NCBI GenBank assembly: GCA_963770155.1
Contig: CAVYOE010000001.1
Location: forward strand, 1,178,001 to 1,242,000
Reading direction: 5' to 3'
DNA length: 64,000 bases
From: CAVYOE01 sp963770155
GTDB taxonomy: Bacteria > Actinomycetota > Thermoleophilia > Solirubrobacterales > 70-9
Every line of letters begins with the position of its first letter. Position 1 is the first letter of the stretch. A program made the position numbers and the translations under genes. Below, piece after piece: positions 57,087 to 64,000 of the stretch. The notes beneath the pieces are model-generated. The model ran no database searches. It had not been told where the DNA came from and saw nothing but the letters and a program-made list of their open reading frames with translations.

Positions 57087-57108
57087 CGGGCGGCCCGAAG
57101 GCCGCCCG
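57087..57108 (-). terminator. intrinsic terminator of the 57134 gene
   Basis: 9-bp stem CGGGCGGCC / GGCCGCCCG with the same CGAA loop as the terminator at 56161; TTTT follows on the minus strand. Confidence 0.75.
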
Positions 57109-57133
57109 CTTCGTTGAGACGCGTTTCGTCGCC

Positions 57134-57796
57134 TTACCGGACCTTGTCGTACAGGCTCCAGCTCAACGCAGCGGCATACAGAGCAGCCACCAGGAACGCG
57201 ATGCGGACCATCTCACCGTCGTAGGGGCTGAACGCGCCCTCGCGGGTGACCAGGGCGATAATCGCAACCGCGCCCAGGAACACTGCGACGACGACGCTGC
57301 CGAGCCCCAGCCAGCCAGGCAGGACAGCTCGGCCGTCCAGCGCGATCTTCCCGGTCGCCAGCGCCAGCACGGCAATGCCGAGCAGAACACCGAGGAACGA
57401 GATGCAGGACATGATCCACAGCGCCTCGCTGCCGGGGTAACCCGTGTCGATCGCCGCCGATGACGCGACAGCGAACCCGACCGACAGCGCGCCTGAGATC
57501 AGGGCAGCGATGCCTCCGGCGTGACCTGCGGCACTGAGCCGGCCTTCACGGTCGCCGGCGCGGTTGTTGGCCGCGATTGCGCCGATGAAGAACGCGAACA
57601 GGACGAGCGCGGCGGCATAGAGCGCCGACGACACGTTGATGTCATCGCCGTTCTGACTGACGAAACCGGCGATGCCGGTCGCGCCGCCGTCGAGCGGGGG
57701 TGGATCGTTCGGTCCGAGGATGTATGCCAGGACCAGCAGGAGAACGAAGCCGATCCCCGAGAGGGAACCGACCTTCCTCCACGTGCGATCACTCAT
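57134..57796 (-). CDS. six-helix membrane protein, paralogue B of a tandem pair
   Basis: 220 residues from ATG 57796, preceded by AGGAGG. It starts MSDRTWRKVGSLSGIGFVLL and matches paralogue A in the WRKxG start, YILGPNDPP, AGHAGGIAAL and TREGAFSPYDGE. Six hydrophobic segments. The pair arose by tandem duplication that included the leader and terminator. Function unknown. Confidence 0.75.
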   Translation of the reverse strand: MSDRTWRKVGSLSGIGFVLLLVLAYILGPNDPPPLDGGATGIAGFVSQNGDDINVSSALYAAALVLFAFFIGAIAANNRAGDREGRLSAAGHAGGIAALISGALSVGFAVASSAAIDTGYPGSEALWIMSCISFLGVLLGIAVLALATGKIALDGRAVLPGWLGLGSVVVAVFLGAVAIIALVTREGAFSPYDGEMVRIAFLVAALYAAALSWSLYDKVR

Positions 57797-57854
57797 GCGT
57801 GATTCCTCCTATGTGCATGCTCTTTGGCCGTGGTTGCACGGCCTTGTCGAAGGA

Positions 57855-57877
57855 GATACAAGCGCTTTCGTCGGACG
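57855..57877 (-). promoter_or_regulatory. conserved 23-bp element upstream of paralogue B
   Basis: Second copy of the 56951-56973 element, 58 nt upstream of the ATG, with a 7-bp GGCCGTG / CACGGCC hairpin (57826-57843) between it and the Shine-Dalgarno. Confidence 0.6.
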
Positions 57878-57939
57878 TCCGCGTTTTTGCCCCGTTTGCA
57901 GGTATTAACAGTCGCTCAAGGAGGGGTCGCAGGCCCGGT

Positions 57940-58746
57940 TCAGGTCTCCTCCCAACGCAGTTCGGCGATCTCGGCTTCGCCGATCCCCTTTAGGTCCGCC
58001 TTGCGCGGCTGCCCAAACCCGATCCCGGCCTCTTCGAGCTCCTCGGACGCCCTTTCGGCCCTCTGGATCACCTCCGAGGAGACCAGGACCTCTCCCCCGC
58101 CGGCTTGTTCGGCCACCCGCGCCGCCAGCGCAACGTTGCGGCCGTAGAGATCGCCCTTCTTGGTCACCGCTTCGCCCGAATGGATGCCGATCCGGACCTT
58201 GATCGGGGTCTTGCGGAGCGGTCCGCGGCCGGATTCGATCGCGCGCTGTACCGCAACGGCGCAACGCAGCGCTTCCTCGGGCTCGGAGAAGGCAACCATG
58301 AAGCCGTCTCCCTGGTTCTTGACGATGTGTCCGCCCTCGGCCGCGACCTCGCGCTCGATCACTTCGTCGTGAGCGCCGAGGACCTTGAGCCAGCGCCGGT
58401 CGCCGAGCTCGTGGTTGAGGGCGGTCGAGTCCTCGATGTCGCTGAACAGGATCGAGACCGACCCGTCGCTCGCGATCCGCCGGAGCTCCGGGTGCTCGAC
58501 GTCCGCCCAGGTCGACAACGCCTCGACCGGAGCGCGCAGCATCGCCCCCATCCCCTGCTCCCGCACCCGGGCCGCCGTCCGGATTGCTCCCTTGACCGCG
58601 GCCTGCCCTCCGACCATCACCGCCTGCTCGATCTTGAGTGCCCGCTTCCGCGCCGCGCGCCGTTCGCGCCAGCGATTCAGCCCGACTCCGGCGGTTATCA
58701 GCACCACCAGCGCCGCACCGACCCCGACGATGAGGACTACTTCCAC
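57940..58746 (-). CDS. membrane-anchored class III adenylate/guanylate cyclase
   Basis: 268 residues from GTG 58746. One N-terminal helix (about 3-22), a short linker helix, then the cyclase domain: metal-binding Asp in ILFSDIEDSTAL, the second in KNQGDGFMVAF, and the transition-state Asn/Arg in YGRNVALAARVAEQA. The substrate-specifying Lys position reads IVKNQGDG, consistent with an active cyclase. Catalyses ATP or GTP to cyclic nucleotide. A short tandem repeat lies just upstream. Confidence 0.88.
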   Translation of the reverse strand: MEVVLIVGVGAALVVLITAGVGLNRWRERRAARKRALKIEQAVMVGGQAAVKGAIRTAARVREQGMGAMLRAPVEALSTWADVEHPELRRIASDGSVSILFSDIEDSTALNHELGDRRWLKVLGAHDEVIEREVAAEGGHIVKNQGDGFMVAFSEPEEALRCAVAVQRAIESGRGPLRKTPIKVRIGIHSGEAVTKKGDLYGRNVALAARVAEQAGGGEVLVSSEVIQRAERASEELEEAGIGFGQPRKADLKGIGEAEIAELRWEET

Positions 58747-58762
58747 CGCGCCCTTGTATCAG

Positions 58763-58816
58763 AGGGGTGAGCGGCCGCCGAGGGGTGAGCGGCCGCCGAG
58801 GGGTGAGCGGCCGTCG
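58763..58816. repeat. three tandem 18-bp units
   Basis: AGGGGTGAGCGGCCGCCG at 58763-58780 and 58781-58798, and a third copy with one change at 58799-58816. They lie between the cyclase start and the thiolase stop. Copy-number change could alter the cyclase leader. Confidence 0.9.
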
Positions 58817-58828
58817 CCGCGCCGAAAA

Positions 58829-60052
58829 CTACGCCGCAGGCCGGTAGATGGAGACCACGCAGGCCCCGCCGAGCCCGATGTTGTGCTGCAACGCGGTCTC
58901 GGCGCCCTCAACCTGGCGCTTGTCCGCTTTGTTACGAAGTTGCCAGGTGAGTTCAGAGCACTGCGCGAGCCCGGTGGCGCCGAGGGGGTGGCCCTTCGAG
59001 ATCAGGCCGCCGGAGGGATTGACCACGGGCCCGTCCCCTCCATATGTGGTGGCCTCGGAGTCGACCAGCTTGTGCCCCTCCCCCTCCTCGGCGAGACCGA
59101 GCGCCTCGTAGGTGATCAGCTCGTTCGCCGAGAAACAATCGTGAAGTTCTACGACGTCGAGGTCCTCGGGACCGACTCCGGCCTCTTCGTAGGCCTGCGC
59201 CGCCGCCTGCTTCGACATGTCGTAGCCGACGATCCTGATGCAGTCGGTGTCCTCGTCAAAGGTGTTGGCGAGATCGGTGACCATCGCCTGTCCCACGATC
59301 TCGATCGCCTGGTCGCCGAGGTCGTTCTCCTCGACGAACTTCTCCGAGGCGACCACCGCCGCGGCCGAACCGTCCGAGGTCGGCGAGCACTGAAGCTTGG
59401 TCAGCGGCTCGTGGATCATCTTCGCTTCCTTGATCTCTTCCAGCGTGTACTCGTCCTGGAACTGCGCGTAGGGGTTGTTGACCGAGTGCTTGTGGTTCTT
59501 CCAGCCGATCCACGCGTAGTGGTCGGGCTCCGACCCGTACTTCTCCATGTGGTCGCGACCCGCGTTGCCGAACATCTGCGGCGCGGGTGGACTCGCCTCC
59601 GGCTCGCGAACCCGCATCATTGAAGAGACGTGGCGGTCGAGCGCGTTGGTGCGGTCGGTGTACTTGACCCCGAGCGACCCGGGCTCCATCTTCTCGAAGC
59701 CGACGGCGAGCGCGCAATCGGCGATCCCGCCCTTGACCGCCTGGCGCGCCAGGAAGAGCGCCGATGAGCCGGTCGAGCAGTTGTTGTTGACGTTGACGAC
59801 CGGGACGCCGGTCAGGCCGAGGCCGTAGACCGAGCGCTGGCCGTAGGTCGAGTCGCCGTAGCAGTAGCCGGCGTAGACCTGCTCCACCTTGTCGTAGGGA
59901 ACGTCGGCGTCGTCGAGGGCGTTGCGGCCAGCCTCCTCGGCCCAGTCTGGGTAGTCCCCATCCTTGGTGCCGGGCTTGTCGAACTTGGTCATCCCGACCC
60001 CGACCACGTAGGTCTTGCCGCCCGCCGCCTTGCTGGTGCCGTTGCCGCTCAT
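58829..60052 (-). CDS. SCP-x/lipid-transfer-type thiolase
   Basis: 407 residues from ATG 60052. It has the lipid-transfer/sterol-carrier thiolase layout: YVVGVGMTKFDKPGTKD, NNNCSTGSSALFLARQ (nucleophile Cys), VELHDCFSANELITYEALG, GLISKGHPLGATGLAQ (His) and LGGACVVSIYRP. Such enzymes act on branched or sterol-side-chain acyl-CoAs in actinobacteria, often with a MaoC-like partner, which is not in this window. A perfect 22-bp palindrome and a GATATC array lie upstream. Confidence 0.9.
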   Translation of the reverse strand: MSGNGTSKAAGGKTYVVGVGMTKFDKPGTKDGDYPDWAEEAGRNALDDADVPYDKVEQVYAGYCYGDSTYGQRSVYGLGLTGVPVVNVNNNCSTGSSALFLARQAVKGGIADCALAVGFEKMEPGSLGVKYTDRTNALDRHVSSMMRVREPEASPPAPQMFGNAGRDHMEKYGSEPDHYAWIGWKNHKHSVNNPYAQFQDEYTLEEIKEAKMIHEPLTKLQCSPTSDGSAAAVVASEKFVEENDLGDQAIEIVGQAMVTDLANTFDEDTDCIRIVGYDMSKQAAAQAYEEAGVGPEDLDVVELHDCFSANELITYEALGLAEEGEGHKLVDSEATTYGGDGPVVNPSGGLISKGHPLGATGLAQCSELTWQLRNKADKRQVEGAETALQHNIGLGGACVVSIYRPAA

Positions 60053-60072
60053 CGCCGCATGACACTACACAA

Positions 60073-60094
60073 CGACTGGCTGGGTAGCCAGTCG
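60073..60094 (-). promoter_or_regulatory. 9-bp inverted repeat upstream of the thiolase (possible TetR-type operator or hairpin)
   Basis: CGACTGGCT / AGCCAGTCG with a 4-bp centre GGGT, 20 bp upstream of ATG 60052. GACT/AGTC-bearing palindromes of this kind resemble operators of TetR repressors of acyl-CoA genes; a hairpin in the RNA leader is the alternative. Confidence 0.55.
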
Positions 60095-60126
60095 AGGTAG
60101 AGGTGCCGGGCCTCCCGCGATGAGTC

Positions 60127-60156
60127 GATATCGGTGGATATCAGTCGATATCGACT
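60127..60156. repeat. triple 10-bp GATATC array, copy 2
   Basis: GATATC at 60127, 60137 and 60147, each 10 bp apart, with GGTG and AGTC spacers. Outer arms GAGTCGATATC / GATATCGACTC (60122-60132, 60147-60157) are a perfect inverted repeat. Weaker units GACATC and GATACC follow at 60176 and 60186, also 10 bp apart. It sits 74 bp upstream of the thiolase start. Confidence 0.75.
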
Positions 60157-60206
60157 CGCGGTCACCTTATTGATGGACATCGAGGGATACCGTCGCGCTA
60201 CGGGCG

Positions 60207-60656
60207 CTAGAGCTTCAGTTCGTACTCGAGCAGGGGCTCGCTGGTGCCGCCGAGCCGGTCATAGACGGCCTGCGCCCGTTTGTTGCCGGGCTGCGTGTAC
60301 CAGCCAAGGGCCGCGGCGCCGTGGCGGCGGGCGAGGGCCGCGCACTCCTCGATCAGCGCATCGGCGACTCCGGTCCCGCGGTGGGCGGGATCGACGAACA
60401 GGTCCTCGAGCACGACGATGCGGGCCCCGCGCAGGCTCGACCAGCGCCAGTCGCAGGTTGCTACGCCGATCACGGCTCCATCGTCCGCGACCAGGACAAA
60501 TCCCTGATCGTCGGGTGCATCGATCAGCGCTTCCAGCATCCGCTCCAGTCCCGGGCGGTCGGGCTGCTCGACTTCGTAGAACTCGCAATAGGCCACCATC
60601 AGTGGCAGGATCGCCTCGACGTCCTCGCGCGTGGCCGGCCGGATTTCCGGGGTCAT
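60207..60656 (-). CDS. GNAT-family N-acetyltransferase
   Basis: 149 residues. Acetyl-CoA-binding motif A: VLEDLFVDPAHRGTGVADAL with the R/Q-x-x-G-x-G/A equivalent RGTGVA, and motif B AALGWYTQPGNKRAQAVYDRLG. Start IRPATREDVEAILPLM is typical. Substrate unknown. Its start overlaps the stop of the upstream SHOCT gene in ATGA. Confidence 0.9.
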   Translation of the reverse strand: MTPEIRPATREDVEAILPLMVAYCEFYEVEQPDRPGLERMLEALIDAPDDQGFVLVADDGAVIGVATCDWRWSSLRGARIVVLEDLFVDPAHRGTGVADALIEECAALARRHGAAALGWYTQPGNKRAQAVYDRLGGTSEPLLEYELKL

Positions 60657-62062
60657 CCCTCTGGGTCTGTGCCCTGGCCCTGGCCCTGGAGAACCCGCCG
60701 CTTCTCGGCCTCGAACTCCTCCTCGGTGAGAATGTCCTGGTCGCGCAGCTCCCCGAGCTTCGCCAGGCGCTCCAGCCGCACGTCCTCCGGATCGCTGGGC
60801 CGCCCATCGCCGTCGGTGAGCTCGTCGATCGCCGAGCGCATCCGTCGCGTGCCCTCGGCGCCGAGCTCACCGATCCGCTCCCGCCAGCGCTCGCGCAGGT
60901 CTCCGGGCTTCGCCCCCGGGAACTCACGCCGGATCTTTCGGCTCAGGGCCTCCATCCCCGCGGCGGCCATCACCAGCAGCGCCAGCGTGGTCAGCAACTC
61001 CCGGTTGGACTGCGGCGGCGACAGGATCAGGAAGAGCAGGACGCCGCCGGCGAATGCCCCCCAGACGATGCCCGGGCGGTAGAGGAAGCTCGGCGCCAAA
61101 GCGCGGCGGACGGCAACCGCACCGTCTGCCGGTGAGGCCAGGAAGGAGGCGAGCACGAAAAGGACTCCGTAGGCGATCACCGTGGTCGCGACCCCGGTCA
61201 GCAGCTCGGTCGAGATCGCGTAGGCGTCCTGCGCCGCCGGGCGGACCGCCTCGCTCTTGACGAGCTCGTCGACAACGAGCTGACCCATCACCTCGCGCAG
61301 CGCCAGGGCCGCAACCCCGGCGACGACCAGTCCCACCCCGTAACCGAGCACCACCATCCAGCGGCGCCCGCGCGCGAGATACGCCGCAGCACCGAATAGG
61401 GCCAGAGCCCCGAGCGAGAACAGGATCCCGAGCCCCTTGACCAGCTTGGTCACCGTCCGGGCCGTGTCGAGCTGGTCTGAGCGGGCGATCTCGAGCTGGG
61501 CGACATCTGGCGGCAGCCGCTGCGCGATCTCCTGTCCCAGCCCGATCTGGGTTGCGAGCTGCTCGACGATCGGTTTCAGGTCGAGGATGACCACCCCCTC
61601 GGCCGTCGAGACAGCGGCGCTCCGGTCCTCGAGGATCGCGACCAGCTGCTGGTGTGCGGTGCGGTTGGCGTCGCGCCAGGTCGTCTGCAGGCGCGGGGTC
61701 TGCAGGCCGCGCTCCGCCGCGCGAACCGCGAACTCCCGCAGGCCGCCGGCGGCCGGGCCGGAGAGCGGCTTGATGTCGTCCGGCAGGCGCTCGCGCAGGA
61801 GCTTCGAGACGTCGACCGACGCGAACAGCTGGTCAACGGCGTAGTTGGCGACCGCGTCCGAGATCTCCTCGTCCTCGAGCAGGCGCCCGCTGGTGTCGAC
61901 CCACTCGTCGGTATCAAGCGCCTGGCGGTCGATCCATGTGGTGAAGATCGAGAGGAAGGCGAGGACCGAGGCCGCCACGACCAGGACCCGGACCGCGATC
62001 CGGTGCTCGGACTCGGGTGGCGGGGTTCCTGCGTGCTCCGGTGGCGTCGCTGCGGCCTCCAC
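60653..62062 (-). CDS. large membrane protein with C-terminal SHOCT domain
   Basis: 469 residues from GTG 62062. Helix 1 about 24-44, a roughly 160-residue extracytoplasmic domain (FTTWIDRQALDTDEWVDTSG onward), three or more further helices, a soluble segment and a final SHOCT motif (RLERLAKLGELRDQDILTEE, then EFEAEKRRVL). The N-terminal pattern is common in actinobacterial hypothetical integral membrane proteins. TAGGGT (62075-62070) ends 7 nt before the GTG: leaderless. Function unknown. Confidence 0.78.
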   Translation of the reverse strand: MEAAATPPEHAGTPPPESEHRIAVRVLVVAASVLAFLSIFTTWIDRQALDTDEWVDTSGRLLEDEEISDAVANYAVDQLFASVDVSKLLRERLPDDIKPLSGPAAGGLREFAVRAAERGLQTPRLQTTWRDANRTAHQQLVAILEDRSAAVSTAEGVVILDLKPIVEQLATQIGLGQEIAQRLPPDVAQLEIARSDQLDTARTVTKLVKGLGILFSLGALALFGAAAYLARGRRWMVVLGYGVGLVVAGVAALALREVMGQLVVDELVKSEAVRPAAQDAYAISTELLTGVATTVIAYGVLFVLASFLASPADGAVAVRRALAPSFLYRPGIVWGAFAGGVLLFLILSPPQSNRELLTTLALLVMAAAGMEALSRKIRREFPGAKPGDLRERWRERIGELGAEGTRRMRSAIDELTDGDGRPSDPEDVRLERLAKLGELRDQDILTEEEFEAEKRRVLQGQGQGTDPEG

Positions 62063-62115
62063 GAGGGTGACCCTAATGGACCACGATTCGCTGACGCCGG
62101 GCTTACGATCAGCGC

Positions 62116-63696
62116 ATGAGGTTGCCGTTCTTCGGGAGTGACCCGGGCGCTGGTCCGTCGGGCACCGCGCTGGCCCGCCTCACCGCAGTCGCGGTCGTGA
62201 TCGCGCTGATCATCGCCAACGCGATTGCGGCCGTGATCGTGTTCGCATTCGCGAGCCTGATCGGGGCCCCGAGCATCGAAGACCGCACCGAGGTCCTGGT
62301 CGCGAACGCGATCGCCCTCGGCGTCTACCTCTCGCTGGCGCTCATCGTCGGAATCGTCTGGGGGGTGAAGCGGATGCGGCCGCTGCGCGAGTTCCTGCGC
62401 GGCGCCCGCGATCCAACTCCCGAGGACCGCAAGATGGTGCTGCGGGGACCACTGCGGATTGCCGTGGTTCACATCGTGCTCTGGGGGGTCGCCGTGCCTG
62501 TCTTCGCGGCACTCAACGCCTCCTTCTCGGGAGAGCTCGCCTTCCGCGTCGGCGCCTCGGTCGGAGTCACCGGCGTCGTGATCACGGCAGTCACGTATCT
62601 GCTGACCGAGCGTCTGCTGCGCCCCGCAACCGCCCGGGTGCTTGCCACGGAGGCACCGGAACGGCCGGTCGTCCCGGGGGTTGCCGCCCGCAGCCTGCTT
62701 GCCTGGATGCTCGGTACCGGGGTCGCCCTGCTCGGCCTGGTCTCGGTCGCGGTCTCGACTCTGGTCGAGGAGGACTTCTCCCGCGACCAGCTCGCCCTCG
62801 TGGTGCTGGCGCTCTCCGGGATCGCCCTGCTGGTCGGCCTCCTGGTCACCGCGATCGCCGCCCGCGCCACCGCCGATCCGATCCGCTCGGTCCGCGACGC
62901 ACTCGCCAAGGTGGAGGAGGGCGACCTCGACGTCGAGGTCCCCGTCTACGACGGCAGTGAGGTCGGCCTGCTCCAGGCCGGCTTCAACCGCACCGTTGCC
63001 GGACTGCGCGAACGCGAGCAGATGCGGGAGGCCCTCGGCACCTACCTCGACCCCGATGTCGCCGAGCACATCCTCGAGCAGGGGCCTTCGCTCGAGGGAG
63101 AGGAGGTCGAGGTCACCCTGCTCTTCCTCGATGTCCGTGACTTCACCGGCTTTGCCGAGCGCTCAGAGCCGACCGAGGTGGTCTCGACCATCAACCGCCT
63201 GTTCGAGATCGCGGTCCCGGTGATCCACGAGCACGGCGGCCTGATCGACAAGTTCATCGGCGACGGCCTGCTGGCGGTCTTCGGCGCGCTGCACGGTGAG
63301 ACCGACCACGCCGACAAGGCGCTCCGCGCCGCGGGCGAGGTCGCAACCGCGGTCGAGAAGGAGTTCCAGCGGAAGATCGAGATCGGGATCGGAATCAACA
63401 CCGGACGGGTGATCGCGGGGAACGTCGGCGGTGCCGGCAGGCTCGAGTTCAGCGTGATCGGAGACGCCGTCAATGTCGCTGCACGGGTGGAGGCGGCGAC
63501 CAGGCAGACCGGTGACACGCTCCTGGTCAGCGGCAGCACCGCCGAGAAGCTCAGCGGCGAGATCGAGCTCGAGCCCAGGCCAGGCGTGGAGCTCAAGGGC
63601 AAGCGCACCCCGGTCGAGGTTTTTGCGCCTGTTTTCGAGAGTGAGCAGCGGGTAGCGAAGAAGGACCCGATGAAAGCGACGAGAGGACGACGATGA
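62116..63696 (+). CDS. membrane adenylate/guanylate cyclase with HAMP domain
   Basis: 526 residues. Six membrane helices, a HAMP linker (TADPIRSVRDALAKVEEGDL, DVEVPVYDGSEVGLLQ), then a class III cyclase domain: FLDVRDFTGF (metal Asp), DKFIGDGLLAVFGAL (substrate Lys and metal Asp) and VNVAARVEAATRQ (Asn and Arg). All catalytic residues are present, and the order is that of the Rv1318c-type actinobacterial receptors. TACGAT (62104-62109) ends 6 nt before ATG 62116. It overlaps the CsbD gene start by 4 bp. Confidence 0.92.
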   Translation: MRLPFFGSDPGAGPSGTALARLTAVAVVIALIIANAIAAVIVFAFASLIGAPSIEDRTEVLVANAIALGVYLSLALIVGIVWGVKRMRPLREFLRGARDPTPEDRKMVLRGPLRIAVVHIVLWGVAVPVFAALNASFSGELAFRVGASVGVTGVVITAVTYLLTERLLRPATARVLATEAPERPVVPGVAARSLLAWMLGTGVALLGLVSVAVSTLVEEDFSRDQLALVVLALSGIALLVGLLVTAIAARATADPIRSVRDALAKVEEGDLDVEVPVYDGSEVGLLQAGFNRTVAGLREREQMREALGTYLDPDVAEHILEQGPSLEGEEVEVTLLFLDVRDFTGFAERSEPTEVVSTINRLFEIAVPVIHEHGGLIDKFIGDGLLAVFGALHGETDHADKALRAAGEVATAVEKEFQRKIEIGIGINTGRVIAGNVGGAGRLEFSVIGDAVNVAARVEAATRQTGDTLLVSGSTAEKLSGEIELEPRPGVELKGKRTPVEVFAPVFESEQRVAKKDPMKATRGRR

Positions 63697-63914
63697 GCGA
63701 CAAGATCGATGAAGCCAAGGGCCGCGTGAAGGAAGCGGCCGGCGATCTCGCCGACGACGACGGCCTCAAGCGCGAGGGCAAGGTCGATCGCGCCAGTGCG
63801 AGCGTCAAGGACAAGATCGGCGACGCAGCCGACAAGGTCAAGGACGTCGTCAACCCCGACGACGAGCGCGACCGCGATCCGGTCGAGCGCGAACCGGCCG
63901 AGACCCGGCCGTAG
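63693..63914 (+). CDS. CsbD-family stress protein
   Basis: 73 residues. Family pattern KIDEAKGRVKEAAGDLADDD, then a second helix DKIGDAADKVKDVV and an acidic/Pro-rich end. CsbD-like proteins are abundant, small, hydrophilic and often sigma-B controlled. Here it is coupled to a cyclase gene (ATGA), so its expression follows that promoter. Function unknown. Confidence 0.88.
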   Translation: MSDKIDEAKGRVKEAAGDLADDDGLKREGKVDRASASVKDKIGDAADKVKDVVNPDDERDRDPVEREPAETRP

Positions 63915-63931
63915 GCCGACCTACTGATTCG

Positions 63932-63958
63932 ACGCGCTCGGGACTGACCTGAGCGCGT
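63932..63958 (+). terminator. hairpin after the CsbD gene
   Basis: 8-bp stem ACGCGCTC / GAGCGCGT with an 11-nt loop, 18 bp after the stop. Only AGGGTTCCT follows, so it is a weak or Rho-assisted terminator. Nothing else is seen up to the end of the window. Confidence 0.45.
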
Positions 63959-64000
63959 AGGGTTCCTCCCGGATGAACCCGGGTGGATCAGCATCCCTCA

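Noticed and set aside
58763..58816. tandem repeats as a CRISPR remnant
   Set aside because: Direct 18-bp units without spacers, and no cas genes.
1..64000. tRNA, rRNA or mobile elements
   Set aside because: No T-loop GGTTCGA-type cloverleaf, rRNA core sequence, transposase, integrase or terminal inverted repeat was recognised by eye.

Overview
The window is a high-GC, densely packed chromosomal segment with about 65 protein genes, no rRNA or tRNA genes, no transposase or integrase and no CRISPR array. The gene set suggests a soil actinobacterium, most likely Thermoleophilia/Solirubrobacterales: class II FBPase (GlpX), F420-type LLM oxidoreductases, ergothioneine genes egtB/egtD, DUF4235, SHOCT and DUF5679 proteins, dispersed LigD-type NHEJ modules, and many secreted proteins with Lys/Arg-rich tails. 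The lineage is an inference from gene content, not from a phylogenetic marker. Layout: 0-8 kb carries a partial YihY/BrkB gene, glpX, an LLM oxidoreductase, a lipoprotein-egtD-egtB cluster (egtB frameshifted), a secreted choice-of-anchor protein and an SDR. 8-14 kb carries hicAB coupled to a pseudopilin-like gene, lapA, the three-gene transhydrogenase pntAA-pntAB-pntB, a ferritin-like protein and a second LLM enzyme. 14-18 kb has two large secreted repeat proteins. 18-25 kb has a CtpE-like P-type ATPase, a HAD phosphatase and pyruvate kinase in one overlapping operon, then a crotonase / disulfide oxidoreductase / thioesterase operon. 25-28 kb has the LigD polymerase and ligase modules as separate convergent genes, and lhgO. 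28-35 kb has a secreted P-domain-like protein, an acyl-CoA dehydrogenase, an ECF sigma factor with a membrane partner, MarR-MFS, and an RHH protein with DUF4126. 35-41 kb has a thiolase, a voltage-gated cation channel, DUF5679, a poly-lysine secreted protein, PAS and MBL proteins. 41-46 kb has an alpha/beta hydrolase, an amidase and an amine oxidase. 46-56 kb has a stress-type operon (Rho_N, DUF4235, YihY), a GDPD fusion, a multiply frameshifted penicillin acylase, DCC, Nudix and the LigD phosphoesterase module. 56-64 kb has two paralogous membrane proteins, two class III cyclases, a lipid-transfer thiolase, GNAT, a SHOCT membrane protein and CsbD. Regulatory architecture: at least 17 genes have a TAnnnT -10 box (mostly TAGGCT or TAGCCT) ending 6-8 nt before the start codon, implying leaderless transcription. 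Three genes (egtB, yihY, the ligD phosphoesterase module) have no ATG, GTG or TTG start and appear to begin at ATC; two of these ATC codons sit exactly at the leaderless position. Two genes have GTTT-N15-GGGTA(T/G) promoters of the SigB/SigF stress type. Half of the convergent gene pairs share one CTAG or CTAA tetranucleotide as overlapping stops. Most unusual features: a family of secreted proteins carrying a basic C-X11-C tail; a triple 10-bp GATAWC array upstream of an RHH-protein gene and again 25 kb away upstream of a thiolase; and a bacterial channel with a TLEGWND filter that predicts calcium rather than sodium permeation.
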